Source: Parietaria judaica
Taxonomy: Eukaryota; Streptophyta; Magnoliopsida; Rosales; Urticaceae
DNA length: 64,000 bases
Direction of reading: 5' to 3'
NCBI GenBank assembly: GCA_954871525.1
Contig: OX940862.1
Coordinates: 40,788,232 to 40,852,231, forward strand
The notes below the pieces were generated by a model, which was not told where the DNA came from, made no database searches, and worked only from the letters and a program-made list of their open reading frames with translations. Positions within the stretch are counted from its first letter, which is position 1; each line of letters opens with the position of its first letter. This document shows, in pieces, positions 23,875 to 37,781 of the stretch. Made by a program: the position numbers and the translations under genes.

Positions 23875-26800
23875 TCACGGTTCATGGCTGTTTACGCGGC
23901 TGTGAAGCTCCAGCATCTCTTGATGGTTCGGGTCCACCGAGAGCGCGGCTCGGCAGTCCCTCAGAGCGCCCGAGACGTCTCCAGTGTGCTCGTGAAATGC
24001 CGCTCGTAAGTGTAGAAGATGAAGGTCTGCCTTGAATGCAATTGCCCTCGAGAGCTCTTCGATGGCCTCGGTTTCCTTGCGGCCGTCCATCAACACTGAT
24101 GAAAACGCACAAACAAAATGAAACCCTGACTTCATTGAACTAAACCCTAGCAAAATCGTTTCATACATTTAGGTGGTTCTTTATTTAGATTTTCCATCAT
24201 GGAGTTGAATTTTCTTTGTGTTCTTAATGCAAGTTTTTTACTCCAAATAAAAGCAATTTACATATAAGTTGGCGATCACAAAAATTAGAGGCCTGTTTGA
24301 AAATAAAAAATTTGAGGGAAAATTTTGCAAAGATAACAAGGTTTAAATTTTCTTACATTGTATATTTTCCGCCAAATAATAATTTATTTAATGTTTCTGC
24401 TCAGCGCGCATCGATTCCGTGTTGGCACTCAGTTAAGCATTTTACTGTTTCTTATTTTCTTTAATTTCCTAAAACTTGTTTCTCAATCTTTTTCTTCAAA
24501 AGTTCTAAGTTCGAGAAGATTTGCAAACCTGCAGCTCGATATCTGTAAGGGTACACCCGGAGCGGGTCTAATCTGGTAACCATCTCAAGATCGGCCTTGG
24601 TCAATTCTCGCTCACAGTATTCAGACCGCTTCTCGTAGGCGGATGCGTTGTTCTGGGCCTTCTCAATCAACTTCGTCATTTCGTCATAAGCAGCCGCCTT
24701 GTCGTTCCGAAGATAATGCACCCGAGCGAGGCCCTGATGGGCGCGCGTGTGCCGGATTTTAAGCGCATTGATGTAGCAATCGGCCGCCTTATCTAGATTC
24801 CCGCAGTCAACATAGACACTGCCGAGGTTGTTCAATGCCTGCGAAATTCACATTGTTCCTATTACCATAAACTTATTATGTTGTCAAAATGTCCCCTTAA
24901 ACCCTTTTTTTATTAACAGTTTCCCCTACAAACTTGTAAATTTAAAAATTCTGTTCGGAATCGATAAAAAAAGAAGTCATTTTGCCAGATTTAAAGCCAC
25001 CTAAATTTCACATGTCAGTACATCTATGATGACTTGGTCCCCAAACATTAGTATGTGTATTACCCGCGACTTAAATGAAAGTTCACGGAGTATTTTACAC
25101 GATCAAGATAATATGAAAATTTAGATTAAATGAGAGTTCACATTGTAATTTACAGTTACTCTTCAATTAAGAAAATTGCTTGCTTATCATTTTGCCGCCG
25201 GTACAACTAATAAAGAATTCATTTCGTGGAGATTTTAATGCAAAATCTATATCCTGCCATAAATTAGTTTTCTACGAAAATGTAATCTCCCACCATTGAT
25301 TAATCATATAACGCTAAAGAAGAAGAAGATCGAATGGCTTAAGAGTTCAGTTTCGCGATTTTACTCGTCCAATCCGGAAAAAGCATGAATGGGATGGGGT
25401 CGAATATACGATTCAGAAGAACACAAGCAGAGGGTGGCTAAAAGACTGTACCTGCCCTTTCCGCAGCCTGTCCGAGGGGCATTTAAGCGCGTCTTCTAGA
25501 AGAGCGATAACCGTGGAGGAACAAGACGGGTCTTGGCTAGAATCAGCAAGGGCATAGGCTTTTAAGAAGAAAGCCTCGAAGGATCTCTTGATGCGAATAG
25601 ACTCCTCCGCTTTTCGCAGTCCTTCCTCGCATTGACCTGAGTCGTATAAGATCCAGCCCTCGTAGACCAGCCGTTCGTGGTCACTTGCAGCGTGTTGACG
25701 AGCTAGTTCTAAACTCCTCATGGCTGCTTCTGGGCAGCTTAATCTGAACAACTGAATATATTAAAGTTCGGCCGAAAAAGCAAAAACAAGAGCTTAAAAA
25801 GGGATACAACATCCAGAAACGGATTCAAAAAACCTGTTACACGTAACATTTGGGTCGAGTCGAATTACTGTTATTTAATTATCTTATTTAGGGTATACAT
25901 GATGTCTCGTCATATAATTATCTTGTCTTAATTATTTCAGTCGGGCTCTGTTCGGCCCATTAGTTTGTAATTTATTGGTCTATTAAAGAGATCACATCCT
26001 ACTGAGAAAGATAGCCAATAATCATTCACAAGTTTAATCTCTCTCAAAAGAGGAGAGATTGGGCTCGGTGAAGATTTTGGAATCAATCCCATTTCGAGTA
26101 CAGTTTCGGGTCGTAACAGAACCATTTATACCAATTGGACGGTACAATACTAAGATTCTACTAAAGATTTGATATGATGAAAATGAACATTCTTAATTAT
26201 TATTACGTGACGCAAACTGCTTGCTTTATATCAAAGAGAGGACACAATTAGTTTCTAACAAATCCCTACAACTAATTATCATAATCCGAGCATAACTAAT
26301 TCTTATTTAGCGAAGGAAAGCACATACTTTTATATAAGGACTAAGACGTTGCATCGCCAATTTCTGATCCTAATTAAACAAAAAAAAAAACATTTTTACA
26401 GACTGTTATTTCTTGAATTATGAAGATTGTAGACTAGAAAGTTTATAATAACGTGCCTATATGTCATTATCCGAAATATCATATATTAAATTAAAGATTT
26501 TATTAGCACAATTTAGGAAATAATTCAGATCAGAAGCATAATTTTGTAACTATCAATAAGTGGAAAAAGTCAATGAAATAAATCAAATTCAAACATGTTG
26601 TTAACCATTTTGCGAAGAAGTTAAAGAAATCAGATTATGATGTAAAATGGCAATTATGAACGTACCTGAGTAGTAGCAACGATTGTCTAAAATACAGAAC
26701 GCCTTTCGCTGCATCAGATTCTAGCATTTGGTAAATGACCGAGAGCGATCCGATATCATCCACAGACGACCACCGATCATATAACTGAAGCCAACAATCT

Positions 26801-28596
26801 GCGGTTGTCCAATTTTCAACATGCTCACGGACAAGAGTTCGAAGCTGAAATGCTGCAACACGCCCCTCAAACATCCTATAGTCCGGGGAGAGTGTAAGAA
26901 TAGCTTGCACATCACAAAGGGCAGATTCGTAATTCTCGAGAGCAAGATAAAAACAAAATCGAAGCTCCAAGCATTCTAGTGCAAGTTTAAATCCCAAAAC
27001 ACGGTTAATCTCTGAAAGCGCGGCTTCAACGTTCTCTTCTCTCATCAAAGAAGCAGCTCGGTACATGTAAGGATATGTAAGAGTAGGATCCAATTCCGTT
27101 GCTTTGTCGAGATCTTCCCACCTTTTTTCGCCATCGCAGTACAATGATCTCTCCTGATACATCCACCCAAGAGGCGAAACTGACGAAATTACCGAACTGA
27201 TCTTCTCGTACGACCAGCTTTTATGACCCTTGATGTAAGCGATTCTAGCCAAACCCGTCAACGAGTAGATATGGCCTGCGTTTAAAGCTGCTTCAAAAAG
27301 ACGTTCACTTTCGTCGTACTCTCTTCTCAATAGCTTAGTACATGCCAACCAATGGAAAGCTAGCATTTTCTGCTGCTCGTTTTCAGCAAGTTCCACTAGC
27401 ATTCCTAAGAAACAAACCGTTGTATCTGAACGAGGATCGAGATGAACCGAAACTTCACTTAAGAAGCAGTAAAGTGAAAACGATGCCGGTCCAATCATGA
27501 TCGACTGTTTATCTCTATTGGCACAGCGGAGAATTTCTACCACTCTAACATCCTGGAGGGAATCGGGAAGATCGTTTAGGAAAATTTGCAGACACGACAC
27601 GGCTAGCACACGACAGTGCTCCTCAAAAGCAAATTCTAAAAGCTCCACAGCGTCATCACGTGACAAAACCAAAGATGCAAGTTTCCTGTCGCAAGCGTCT
27701 TTGAGTTTTTCGCAACAAAATTTGTTTGCAAATACCAAAATCTCCAACAAAAGTTCCGGAGAGACCTCACACAAGGCGCTCGTGACACAGAAGTTGTTGA
27801 TCGCTTTCATACCCGCTGGAGAGAGATCGTTCTCCGATAGATCTATGACTTTGGAGAGCGATTCCGAGAACGACCCATTGAGCATGGCGTGAAACGGGGC
27901 CGAAAGGCTCGAGATTCTCTGCCTATCGCAAACTATTTTCTCTTCTCCGATTCTAAAGACGACGTTTCTCAAAACCGGGTTCCCATTCACCGACACAATC
28001 TCGCACGGACCCGCATTCGAATCAATCACGAGCTCTGACGAAACATCCACCGGGCCAAACTCTTTAGCAGATTTCCTGCACGTGGCGAGCACGTCAGCCA
28101 AGAGCTCTTCCCCCTGCTTCTCGTACCTCAACCACGCCCCGAAAACGAGCTTCTCGTAAACGGTGGTCGACTTCTGCCACGCGGCACGGAGGCTCCTCCG
28201 CATCATCTTGACTTCCCCGAGCCCCTTGAACACCTGGTACTGCTGCAAATGCAGATTCGACCGCTCTCGCGGAGGACACGAATCGAGCTCCTCGTGAATT
28301 TGAGCCAAAACCTCTACATAATTAACCGGTTTTAAAAACGGGAGAACCGCGGGCTCGGGGACCTTAATTAGAGACTCTCTACAACGATTTCAAAAGCCCC
28401 ATTTCAGAACGATCGAGTTCTTCATCATAAGCAAAAATAAAACAAAGAAAAGAACTTACATGGAGGAGGAAGGCGAAGAAGAGGAGTTGGAGGAGAGCTT
28501 GAAGAGCTTCCCTCTCTCGACTTGCAGCCATGACTGGGGATTGAGAGCACTGAGCTGCGACTCTTTACACGACTCAGATGGGAAGAAAGCCCTCAT
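23875..28596 (-). CDS. EOL1: ETO1-like protein 1 (BTB-TPR adaptor of a CUL3 ubiquitin ligase)
   Basis: Exons on the minus strand: 28460-28596, 26666-28378, 25452-25743, 24529-24838 and 23875-24095. The phases join to 890 aa; Arabidopsis EOL1 has about 888. The start MRAFFPSES and the following KESQL, NPQSWLQVERGKL match EOL1, as does the end LELHSRVNSHEP. A BTB domain lies at about residues 183-284 (VVFRIGEEKI, SLSAPFHAML), followed by TPR repeats to the C-terminus (for example YEKRSEYC, ALKCPSDRLRKGQ). Family proteins bind type-2 ACC synthases through the TPRs and CUL3 through BTB, driving their degradation and limiting ethylene synthesis. An upstream out-of-frame ATG lies 7 nt before the start. 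The gene looks intact and ends tail-to-tail with the PP2C-kinase gene. Confidence 0.96.
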
Positions 28597-28794
28597 TGGG
28601 CATAACAGGTTCAGCAATTCCCAGATCTCCACAACAGCCTTCTCAATCGCAACGAAAGAGAGAATTCTCGACCTTCACTGAAAACCCAGAAAGAAAGATA
28701 TAAAATTGGTCCAAGAGAGACCAAGCTCGGCGGTTACGTTGGGATCTCGACTGAAAATCCTGGGGCACAACCGAAGAAGAGAGAGAGTGAGTTT

Positions 28795-28811
28795 GAAAGC
28801 TGGGTTTTGAC

Positions 28812-28849
<38 letters not shown>

Positions 28850-28905
28850 GGGATTAGAGAGAGAGAGAGAGAGTTTGGAAGCTGGGTTTTGACAGAGAGA
28901 GTGGA
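28795..28905. repeat. Duplicated segment with GA microsatellites upstream of EOL1
   Basis: A phrase containing GAAGCTGGGTTTTGACAGA occurs twice about 80 bp apart (differing by A/G at the start), and each copy adjoins GAGAGA runs (about 28812-28848 and 28856-28873). It lies about 200-300 bp above the EOL1 ATG, in the likely 5' leader or promoter. GA runs bind BBR/BPC-type factors in plants. Confidence 0.75.
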
Positions 28906-30751
28906 ATGGGAATGTTAAAAGGGAAAGCTTCTTTTTCTCTCACTTTCTCTCCAAAAGCCGAAATCCACATCTACTCTTTGTTTTCCTTCCGTTTTCTCCA
29001 AATGCCCCCTCAACTTTGTTACCAGTACATTTTGCTCTCTAAATTTTGCTTCTTCGTCAGAAATACCCTACAAAATTCTTTCAAAATCACAAGTCGGATA
29101 CTCCTTGGAAAGAATTTGCTAAAAAATCTTATCGGAGATTTTATTAAAAAAACATACCTTCCAATACCCCCATGCCAAAACCAAGATTGCTTGGCCTAGT
29201 GGTAAACCCACTACAATAAGACTCTTCTACGAGGTCTTGGTTCGATTCCTTGAGACGCAGAAATTGCGTAATATTTATAATCTTGGCCGATAGTGCCTGC
29301 GGCCAATGATGCCAATAGTACCACTCAATTCAAAAAATAAAAATAAAATAATACCCCCCTTGCAAAGACACAGAACACTATTCGAAAATGGTATGAATCT
29401 TAATGAATACTCAAACTTGCTTTTATGAAAAATTGACGGAGAGTGTCAATTTGTGTGCAAATTTACTCTAATTTTATTTTCCTCTAATAATTTGTGACCT
29501 TCCTAATGATTTTTCAGTGATTTGATTCCAGTTAGCCGCATTGTAAATATTAAATAATTCAACACTGTTTAAATTCTCAATTTGTGACCTTCCTAGCAAT
29601 TTTAGTAATTTAATTCTCGTTAGCGCATCGTAAATATTAAATTATTCATCATTATTTAAAAAATTTATTTATAGTCTCAACTCTCAAGCTCGTTAAAAAG
29701 TACTTTACTGTTAAAATGTTATATAATATCGGAAAATGTTAAATTCCGTACAAAAGCATGATTTTTTTTAATAGTATTTTATCACCTTGTTTCTTCATTC
29801 TTTCTTGAGTCATTCTAGATTATAAGCTGATAGTATTTTCTTAAAGATAATTTAATATATCAATTCGGTTCAATACTTGTTTGAGAAAAGAAAAAAAAAA
29901 ACATACAATTAATTATAGGCCAATTTGACATCGATGTGCTATACTATAGAATTGCTTTTAAAAAACACTGTAAAAAAGTATTTCTGCTAAAAACTAGAAT
30001 CTGAGAATATACTTACCAAAATAAAAAGTTCGGGGAGCATTTAGGTCAGATTGCTAAAGAAGTTTAGCTTACTAAACGACAAAAGCACACTTCTCGAATG
30101 GGAATATAACACGGCGTCGTTTCGGGACCGAGGAGACTAATCGTGTGTCGTTTAGGAAGCTGTCGCAATCTGGCTTTGATTTAATAATTTGATTTTCCAA
30201 ACTTAGGTCTATTCTTAAATCAATAAATTATTTTGCTAAAAATTATTATGGGAAGTGTGAATTTAATTTAGTATTTGGAATTGTAATGTTAATTACCAAT
30301 GAAATTGGATTAGAAAAAAGACAAAATGTCACACCATTATAGGTACAAACCACAAATATGAGTGAAGTTTTAATTTTATGTGGGTCCTATTAAATTATTT
30401 TCTTGGGCCCACTTGAGAGGTGTGCCACGTTGGATTGTTGGCTATATTTTTTTTAATTTTCCTTTTTGTTTATTATTATTTGCAGATATATGTTGGTCAT
30501 TTTCTTTAATTAATTTTTTTTCTTCTGTAAAAAGAATTTTTTTTTGTTTGAAGTTAATAATCCCTAGCAAACCATAGCAAAATTAATATTTTCACACTGT
30601 GTATTTGTTTGAATTGTAGCTTGAATGGGATAGTTAATCAATCTCTTATCTCAAGTTTAAAAGAGCAATTATTTATTTATAAGGACCTAGTGAGCAAATA
30701 AAAATAGAAGCAACCATTTTAGTATTATTGGAATTTGGAATAATGATTGGC

Positions 30752-30785
<34 letters not shown>

Positions 30786-33158
30786 CTCTAATTTTTATTT
30801 TTTTTGAAGGGTATTCCCCTAATTTATTAATTGTTAGCGGAAACTTCTTTGAAGTAATGACTTTGACATTGCATTTGCAATTAATAACGAGTATTTAATT
30901 TCAGACAGAACATTTTAAATAGTTAAAACCTTATTATAAAAAGTGGAAATAAATAAAATGCTTTAGAAAATAAAAAAGAAAGATAAAGAACCAGTAAAAA
31001 AAAAAACAACTTTAGCAAGAAGATTTCATACCATAACTGAACCAGCAAAGAAATACCATATGATATGGTTCGTTGTGTTTCTGTATTTTTTCTTCTTCTT
31101 AAAATTCCTAAAAAAATTAGTTTTTTCAATTTTTTGTTTGTTTGTTATCATCTAGACATCTACGTTCATTTTATGGTTTTTTTTTGTTTAAGAGAAAACA
31201 TTTGAATTAAAAAATAAGTAGAATATATAATAATATATAAAATAAATAAGTAGAAATAGCCCATGTTATTCTCTTCCCTTGTTTTTTTTTCTTTTCTTTT
31301 TTTGCCCTTGATAAAAAGTTTTTGACTTTTTTTCTTTCGTTAGGGAATATTGAATAGTGACTGTAACTGTATCAATAATTAGCACAAATGTCCCTGAGTT
31401 TTGTTTGTTGGCGTAATTTAAACCGTAGGTTTTGAAAACCTTACACCTAAAACTGATTCTTTTTTTTTTTTTTTAAAATAGCACATTTTCTTAGATGTGA
31501 AAAATAATGAAAAATATTAAATTATGCGAGTCACCTAATTTATGTATTACATTATTTAGTAAAAAAATAAGGTGCATAAACATATAAATTTAGGAACATT
31601 CGTGTCATTTGTGTGATTGTTTACATGGAGTAAAAAATTATTATTTTTTCTTGAAATGCTATTAAGACTTAAGAGCACATGCTACATACATACTATATTC
31701 TTAATAACACAATCAAATACGACCAGCAAGCGCCGATGTTTTCGCCTTTGAATTATCGAGAAAATAGAAAAAAGTGAAATGACGAAAATGACCTTGAAAT
31801 CAACATTATTAGTTTCCCTCTAGAAAATTACAAATTGGTCAAGCTTCTTTTTTGTCGTGGGGACACACCTAAGCTTCACTTCAAAACAAAGGAACAATCC
31901 GTTGGATCATTTTATTCATATCCATTTTTCATCGCTTTGTAATTATTTTGTTGAAATCTTCAAATGGGTTGTTTCTCATTTTTCTTTAAAATCAAAAGGA
32001 CGCTTTTAAATTAATTACATCAAACTCAACCATTTTATCTACAAAGTTTTATAGTAGAAACATATTGACCAATATTGCATAATATGTATACAATTAAACT
32101 AAAAAGAGGATTATATTACTGCTAGATCAAGCTAGGGAGCATATCAAACTCAACTTAATACAAGTAATTGTATAAATATTGAAGAGTGAATATTTATATA
32201 TATACAACTAAAAAGAGAATATTCATGATTAACTAATTTTTAATAGATTTTTTTTTTATTTCAGGGTAATCCTAGAGAGTAAGTACTTAATTTTGATCAA
32301 CTAAACCAATATGAGTCTAGAGTGTAACGATAAAAGTAGTCAAAGTCAACAAATGTGAGACGACATATTTTAATGTTCATTTTTTTTTTTGGGTTCAAGT
32401 AACTAAAACAAGCCATAATATATATGTATCTTAAGTATGATTTGACGACGTTATGCTAACAAATTAACTAATGTCTGCCAAAAGAGGTTAATGAAACAAT
32501 TTTTTTTTTACTTCCAACTCTTACCATCTCAGTTGATCAAAATTTGATACTTTTATTCCAATTACCCTTATTTTTAAATTAAGCCATACGTTCATCGAGT
32601 TTGGTTTCTCAAATACCACAACAGATGCTGTAATTATTCATTGAAAAACAATACTGGAGTTAAAATATTCAGAATAAAAAGTAAGACAAACAAAGAAACA
32701 TTTGTGTTTAATTAATATATGGGATTCTCTTCTTCTAGCCTTAGTTGAGACTTAAGACTTAGATCTAAAAATATATTTTTATAGGAAAGAAAAAAATTAT
32801 TCTTTGGTCACTAAGAAATATTGTTCTTTGGTCACTAAAATATTCTATTCTCTGATAAAAATAGACAAATCTGTTAGGTCATTTTGTGGTGGGTATGGAT
32901 TCCATATTTCGGAAAATTAAATCATGATGGAGAAATAGACCATATCGGCACCACAACACAATGTTCGATATGACACTCACACACACACACACACATATAT
33001 ATATATTTATTATTTGATTTTGACCAAATCGTCACCATACGATTCCATTATCCTCTTCTTTTGTTTTTGAGTAATGGCCACTGTTCTTCTTCCAACTTCC
33101 TAATTTTGGGTGTATTTCGCTTTCTGAATTTAAGCTTTTAAAATTAACCAAAAATATT
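28906..33158. other. AT-rich intergenic DNA between EOL1 and the gypsy element
   Basis: No gene is recognisable. Contents are a SINE (29172-29349), an AT microsatellite (about 30758-30782), an AC/AT microsatellite (about 32980-33007), several T runs and scattered low-complexity DNA. All long frames are spurious and AT-driven. Confidence 0.65.
29172..29349 (+). mobile_element. tRNA-derived SINE, copy 1
   Basis: The head carries a Pol III A box (TGGCCTAGTGG, about 29191) and a perfect B box (GGTTCGATTCC, about 29239), with an A-rich tail of AAAATAAAAATAAAA type. The 9-bp target duplication AATACCCCC flanks it (29163-29171 and 29350-29358). The body (GAGACGCA, GCGTAAT, ATCTTGGCCGATAGTGCC) recurs in reverse at 53795-54040, showing a dispersed family. 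A tRNA gene was ruled out because the cloverleaf does not close. Confidence 0.85.
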
Positions 33159-33850
33159 TGTAGAGGTCGTTTTGCGACGCCTTGCAGTCACAAAAATAAT
33201 CGAAAATAACACAAATAATTATGAATCACGAATATCCTTGATTTATTGTGATTCCGAGAGGACCCGGTTTCTTCCGTTTATTAGCTTGGACAATCGAAGA
33301 TTACACACTCTATTCCTTGGAAAATCGAGAACACTATGAATAAGCAAACTCGAGAACTCAAGAATAATACTCTCAAACTCACGATATAATGGTACTCAAT
33401 GAATTTACACTGAGTTTACATGCATATTTATAAGATTGAAGGGTTTCTAGATAGTTCCCACGAATTGTGCTAGGGTTTCCTTCTTTCTTGCTATGATCGT
33501 TGTTGACCTTCTTTATTTGCGTTGGATATCCCACGAAATCCTCAACAGAATGAGTCAGCTTTCTTCCTTTATCGCGATCTCGAATAGCTTCCTCTTTTAA
33601 TTCGATTGGGTTTTCCCGATGAGACTCCTCTTCGATGAGCTTCTATCCGATGCGCTCTCTTGTCGCGATGAGGTCTTGGTCCCTGGTAGATTCTGACTTC
33701 TCGTGGGCTTCATCGCTGTTGGGCCTTTATTCGCTCTATCTTTTGATGGGCCTAGAATCTTTAAGTAACCTTGTCTCTATTCTTTGTCGTTTGCATATAA
33801 AACGAAATCAATAGTGTTGAAGGATGATTTGACAAAATCTAACCTTAACA
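33159..33850 (-). repeat. 3' LTR of the gypsy element
   Basis: The LTR begins TGTAGAGG and ends CCTTAACA on the plus strand, with TG..CA termini. A TATA-like ATATTTATAAG lies near 33423-33433 in minus-strand orientation. It matches 44687-45378 over its full length. Confidence 0.93.
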
Positions 33851-33866
33851 GTTAGTCCCCTATTTT
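33851..33866 (-). other. Polypurine tract of the gypsy element
   Basis: On the minus strand AAAATAGGGGACTAAC directly precedes the 3' LTR. This is the expected place for the plus-strand primer of reverse transcription; the tract is short and imperfect. Confidence 0.55.
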
Positions 33867-34432
33867 ATCAAGTGTGAGACAATTGGTAAAATGAACCGGC
33901 CGAGGTTGCTCCCCGATAAGGTATGTCCCGATGAAGAAGTTCCGCGATGAGGTATAACTCCGACGAGGTAGTATACTCGATGAGATTATGTTCTCGAAGA
34001 GGTTGTGACTTCGAGGAGGTTGTGTCTTTCCGAAGACTCTTCCACTTCTTGAGTGTGAATCTCCGAGCGCGTGTTTCCATGTAATTCTGATTCGACGTGC
34101 TTCTCCAGGCTGTCAGATATCAGAAATCGATGTCAATCCATCAGCATTAAATGTGGGGTTTTCTCACACTCGAGTGCTTTTGGGTTTCGCAACGACTCTC
34201 TCGATCTCCACCGTTGATCGATCTGCCTCGCTTCGATCCTGGACCGTCGGATCCAAACGCGCCTCTTCAGCTTTGCACATCATCTCTTTATAAATTTGAA
34301 TCCCGCCTTCAGACTAAACACTTTATTCTCGGCAATTTTCTCAAAAACTCTCTGCGATACCCTTTCTTGAACTTCCTCTTGCCAAGAAAATCTTCAAGCT
34401 TTCTTTCCCGTTCATTCTCCCCGCCGGTGAAG

Positions 34433-37400
34433 ATGTCTAAGCCTGGGAAGATCTTCAAGACTCGGTCGCCCAAATCAATCATGTCCGAGAAGCATCTGGA
34501 ATATTTGAGGAAGCATTATGTGGATTGCAACCCTTCCCATCTTCGCTTTCCTCGTTCCGGTGAGCTCGCCGATGAGCCTTCGGAAGGATACATCGCTTTC
34601 TACGAGCACTTCTTCCGGGCGGTGGAGTTGCATCTTCCTTTACCTCATCTCATCATCTCTTTCCTCCACGCTTTCAATGTGCCGATCACTCAGGTAAGCC
34701 CTAATTCTCTTCGGCTCCTCGTCTGCACTATGGCGATCGCTCTCGAACAGAAAGTGGTCATCACTTTGGAGGATTTGATGCGGCTCTTCAAGTGGTCTAA
34801 GAATCCGAAGAACTTGGGCCGGCTCTATCTTTCGCATGTCGTGAGTCCCCACATCATCGCGAACACACCCAACAATGAGTCTGGGTGGGAGAACAAGTAC
34901 TTCTTCGCAAAGTTGGATCGCTTCACCTTCCGACCGCATTACGATGCGTTGCCTACCGAGTGGGTCGTTAAAAAGGATCTGCCCAAGTTCAGGCCCAACG
35001 CCAATATAGAAGACGACGAGCGCTTCGCTGAGGTCGTCCGGGCTCTGTTGGACAATCCTCGTCGGAACTGGGCGGAGGACTTCGTCGGCACCCGCGTCAA
35101 GGATTCCGGACTCTACCATCTTTGCCACATCGTGGGTCAGCCCCCTAAAAGCTTGTGGCCAGTGGGTTTTCGCCTCGAGGAGGTAAAAGATGGCTCTTCG
35201 TCCCCTGTCGTCCGAAGATCTCCTAAGCCGATGAAGAGGTCCCAATCGACTGCTCGTGGGTCAACGGACTCCCGACAACGTCAAGCCAAGATCCAGGACA
35301 AGGCCAAGATCCAGGACAAGGAGGTGGATCTTCTGGACCTCAAAGAGATCCGTCGAAGGCGGGCTTTCTTGGTCTCGTGCCTCAGACTGGGCCTGATAGG
35401 TTTCTCTCAAATGATAGACCTCCGCCTGCGAAGGGCAGTTCAGAGGGACGAACGAAGCACAAGCACGACGCCAATGCTCCTCGCTCATCGGGGGATCAAC
35501 GCTCTTCGGGGGTATCTTGCCCTCGCGATGCTTCTCGTCCTTTGGCTTATCGTCGTGAACCAGAGGCTCATACTTCTTAGCGGGAATCTTCTCGCGACAA
35601 GGCTGCCCCGAAGAGGCAGGCGTCCGAAGAGACGCGCGACGCCCCTCCTCCGAAGAAAACTAATGTTTCTGATTCGCCTAAGGAGACCGAGGCAGTCCCC
35701 CCGGCTTCGGAGACTGTTACCGTCGCTTCACATGACAAGGCCGCTCTTACTGGGGAGGCCACCCCGACTCTTCTTGTTCCAACTCCTCCGGTCGAGGCCG
35801 ATAAAGCCGTTAAGACGACCGGTGGAGACCCACATCTCTCTCCATCTTCTCGGGAGAGGTTTTATTTTGACGACGACTTCATCGATTTGGTGTTGTCAAT
35901 AGACCTTTCGGCTCCTGAGGTACCTTCTGATCCTTTTCTTCCTTTCTTTTGTGAGACATGCAAGTTTTGATATCTAATAGTTCTTGTGATTTTAGGCTCC
36001 GGCTTGTGCCGATGTGCCTTCTCCTTCGGAGGCTCTTGCCAAGGCGCCCCTCGATCCTGTCGTGGAGAGCTCTTTGATCGCCGTTCCTCCTTCTAGTGAG
36101 GAAACTTCAGCGCCCGATAAGGCGCTTGAAACTGCCGAGGCGCTTCTGGCCCTGGAGCCTGTCGGACAGTCAGGGGTTTCGGAAGAGACCCGTCCTCTTT
36201 CCGAAGAGATTCGGGCCGAAAACCGTCCCGAAGAGGTGGATAACCCTCTTCCGGACGTCCCTCTTCCTGATGTTTCCGCCCCTTCCGAAGTGCCTCAGGT
36301 GGGATGCTCTTCGGAGCCGGCTGACGGCGCCGGCTCCTCCGGGTTACTTCTTCGCCTACGATCGGCACCTCCGCTGGGTCTAGGGGGGCTCTTCCTCTTC
36401 CGGCACCAACTTTTCCCCCTAACTTTGGGGCAGGAAACTTCGCTCGCCTTGCTGCGGAGCGTTTTCCAGCGGTTCCTATCCCGAACTCCTCGCCTGAGGA
36501 GTGGGAAAGATATTCTGTTCGGGTTCTTCGGGATCTGTTTTGGCTTAAGCCCTCCCAGATCCACACTCGCGTGTGCCTGAGCGATGTCGATGGTTACGCT
36601 CAAGCTGCCGCCATGCTCTTCCAAGCCCTCGCACGCTTCAACGCCATCATTCTTGGCGAAACTGAAAATGCGGGCGAGGCCGCCCTTGAGGCCAACCAGA
36701 TCCAATCGAAGCTGGACGAGGCCGAGTTGCGTCTTGAGCTCTCCATCCTCGGGAAGCGCAAATATCGCGAGGCGGCCGAACGGTCCTCCAACGACCTGGA
36801 TGCCGCGAGGGCTTCGTTGGAGAAAGAGGTCTCGCTTCGCCAGGCTCAAGAAAAGGAGTTTGCCGAATACAAGGCCAAAGCGAAAAAAGAGGCCGAGGTG
36901 CATAGGAACGAGCTCGCCGAGGAGAAGAAACGCCACTCCCTGATAGTGCAAAGCTACGACAAGCATCTCGAAGCGAAGAAGTGGAGGCTGGCCAAAATCA
37001 GCGAGGCGGTAGGTGCGCCGGTCGAACAAGAAAGCCGGCTCGCTTCTCGAGTGTCCTCGTGCATGAAGCGTCTCGCTAGGGACCTCGAGGTCTCGCAGGT
37101 GGAGGCGCACTCTGAGCGAGAAGCGCGGCTTTGTCTATTCGAGAGGGCCCAGAGCAAAACACAGCGCGCCTCGGGGAGATACGCGGCGCTAGAGGAGTCT
37201 ATCAACGTTCATCGCCGTGCTGCCGCGTACGGGGCCAATGCTCGCCTTCTCGAGAAACTTCCGCCCGCGATCACCATAGGGAGTCTCCTGCATCGTCTCC
37301 CGAAGTACAAAGAGATAGATGAAGAGTGCGAGGTCAAGGCTAGGGAGCTGGATAACAAATCCCTCCTCGATTCTGGCTCTCCTCCGCTCACTCCTTGCAA

Positions 37401-37545
37401 CCCTCCACCTATCGATGCCGACTGGGCGTCTCGCTTCCTAGGTGGGGATACTTCTTCGGCATCCGATGGCCTCGACGAGTATGGGACGAACGACGAGACT
37501 GTCTCCTCTGTGGGCGAAGCGGTACGGGGAGAGGAGATCCCTTAG
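34433..37545 (+). pseudogene. Antisense extra ORF of the gypsy element, broken
   Basis: Frames on the strand opposite to gag-pol cover 34433-35360, then another frame to about 35924 (one TAG at 35578), a likely intron (GTACCT donor after 35924, TTTTAG acceptor near 35997), then 35998-36360 and, after a frame change, to 37545. The N-terminal part (EYLRKHYVDC, LPLPHLIISFLHAFNVPITQVSPNSLRLL) resembles the plant 'putative gypsy type transposon' domain. The middle is Pro/Ser/Glu-rich and the C-terminal 300 residues are a strongly charged coiled coil (KEVSLRQAQEKEFAEYKAKA). Such extra ORFs are known in Tat elements; their function is unsettled. At least two frameshifts and a stop show decay, unless more splicing occurs. 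Confidence 0.7.
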
Positions 37546-37781
37546 ACCCTCCTTTCTTTTTTGTATTATATTTTTTTTATTTTCCTCTTGTTATTTATTA
37601 TATCTTTATATCCCTTGTAATTTTCCCAACGAATTTATCAATGTAGAAGCAAGCTTCCTTTCTTTTACCTTGTCGTGATCGTGCCTGTCACTTCTCTTGC
37701 GTTCCCTCTTCTATTACTATTTGGCTATTCTCAAATTTCTTCTCGCAGGTCGTCAAACCTCCTTTCGTCCCTTGTCCTTTA

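Noticed and set aside
27497..27892. 131-codon plus-strand frame
   Set aside because: Antisense shadow of the large EOL1 exon.
29186..29260. tRNA gene
   Set aside because: A and B boxes are present but the acceptor stem does not pair, and target duplications mark it as a SINE.
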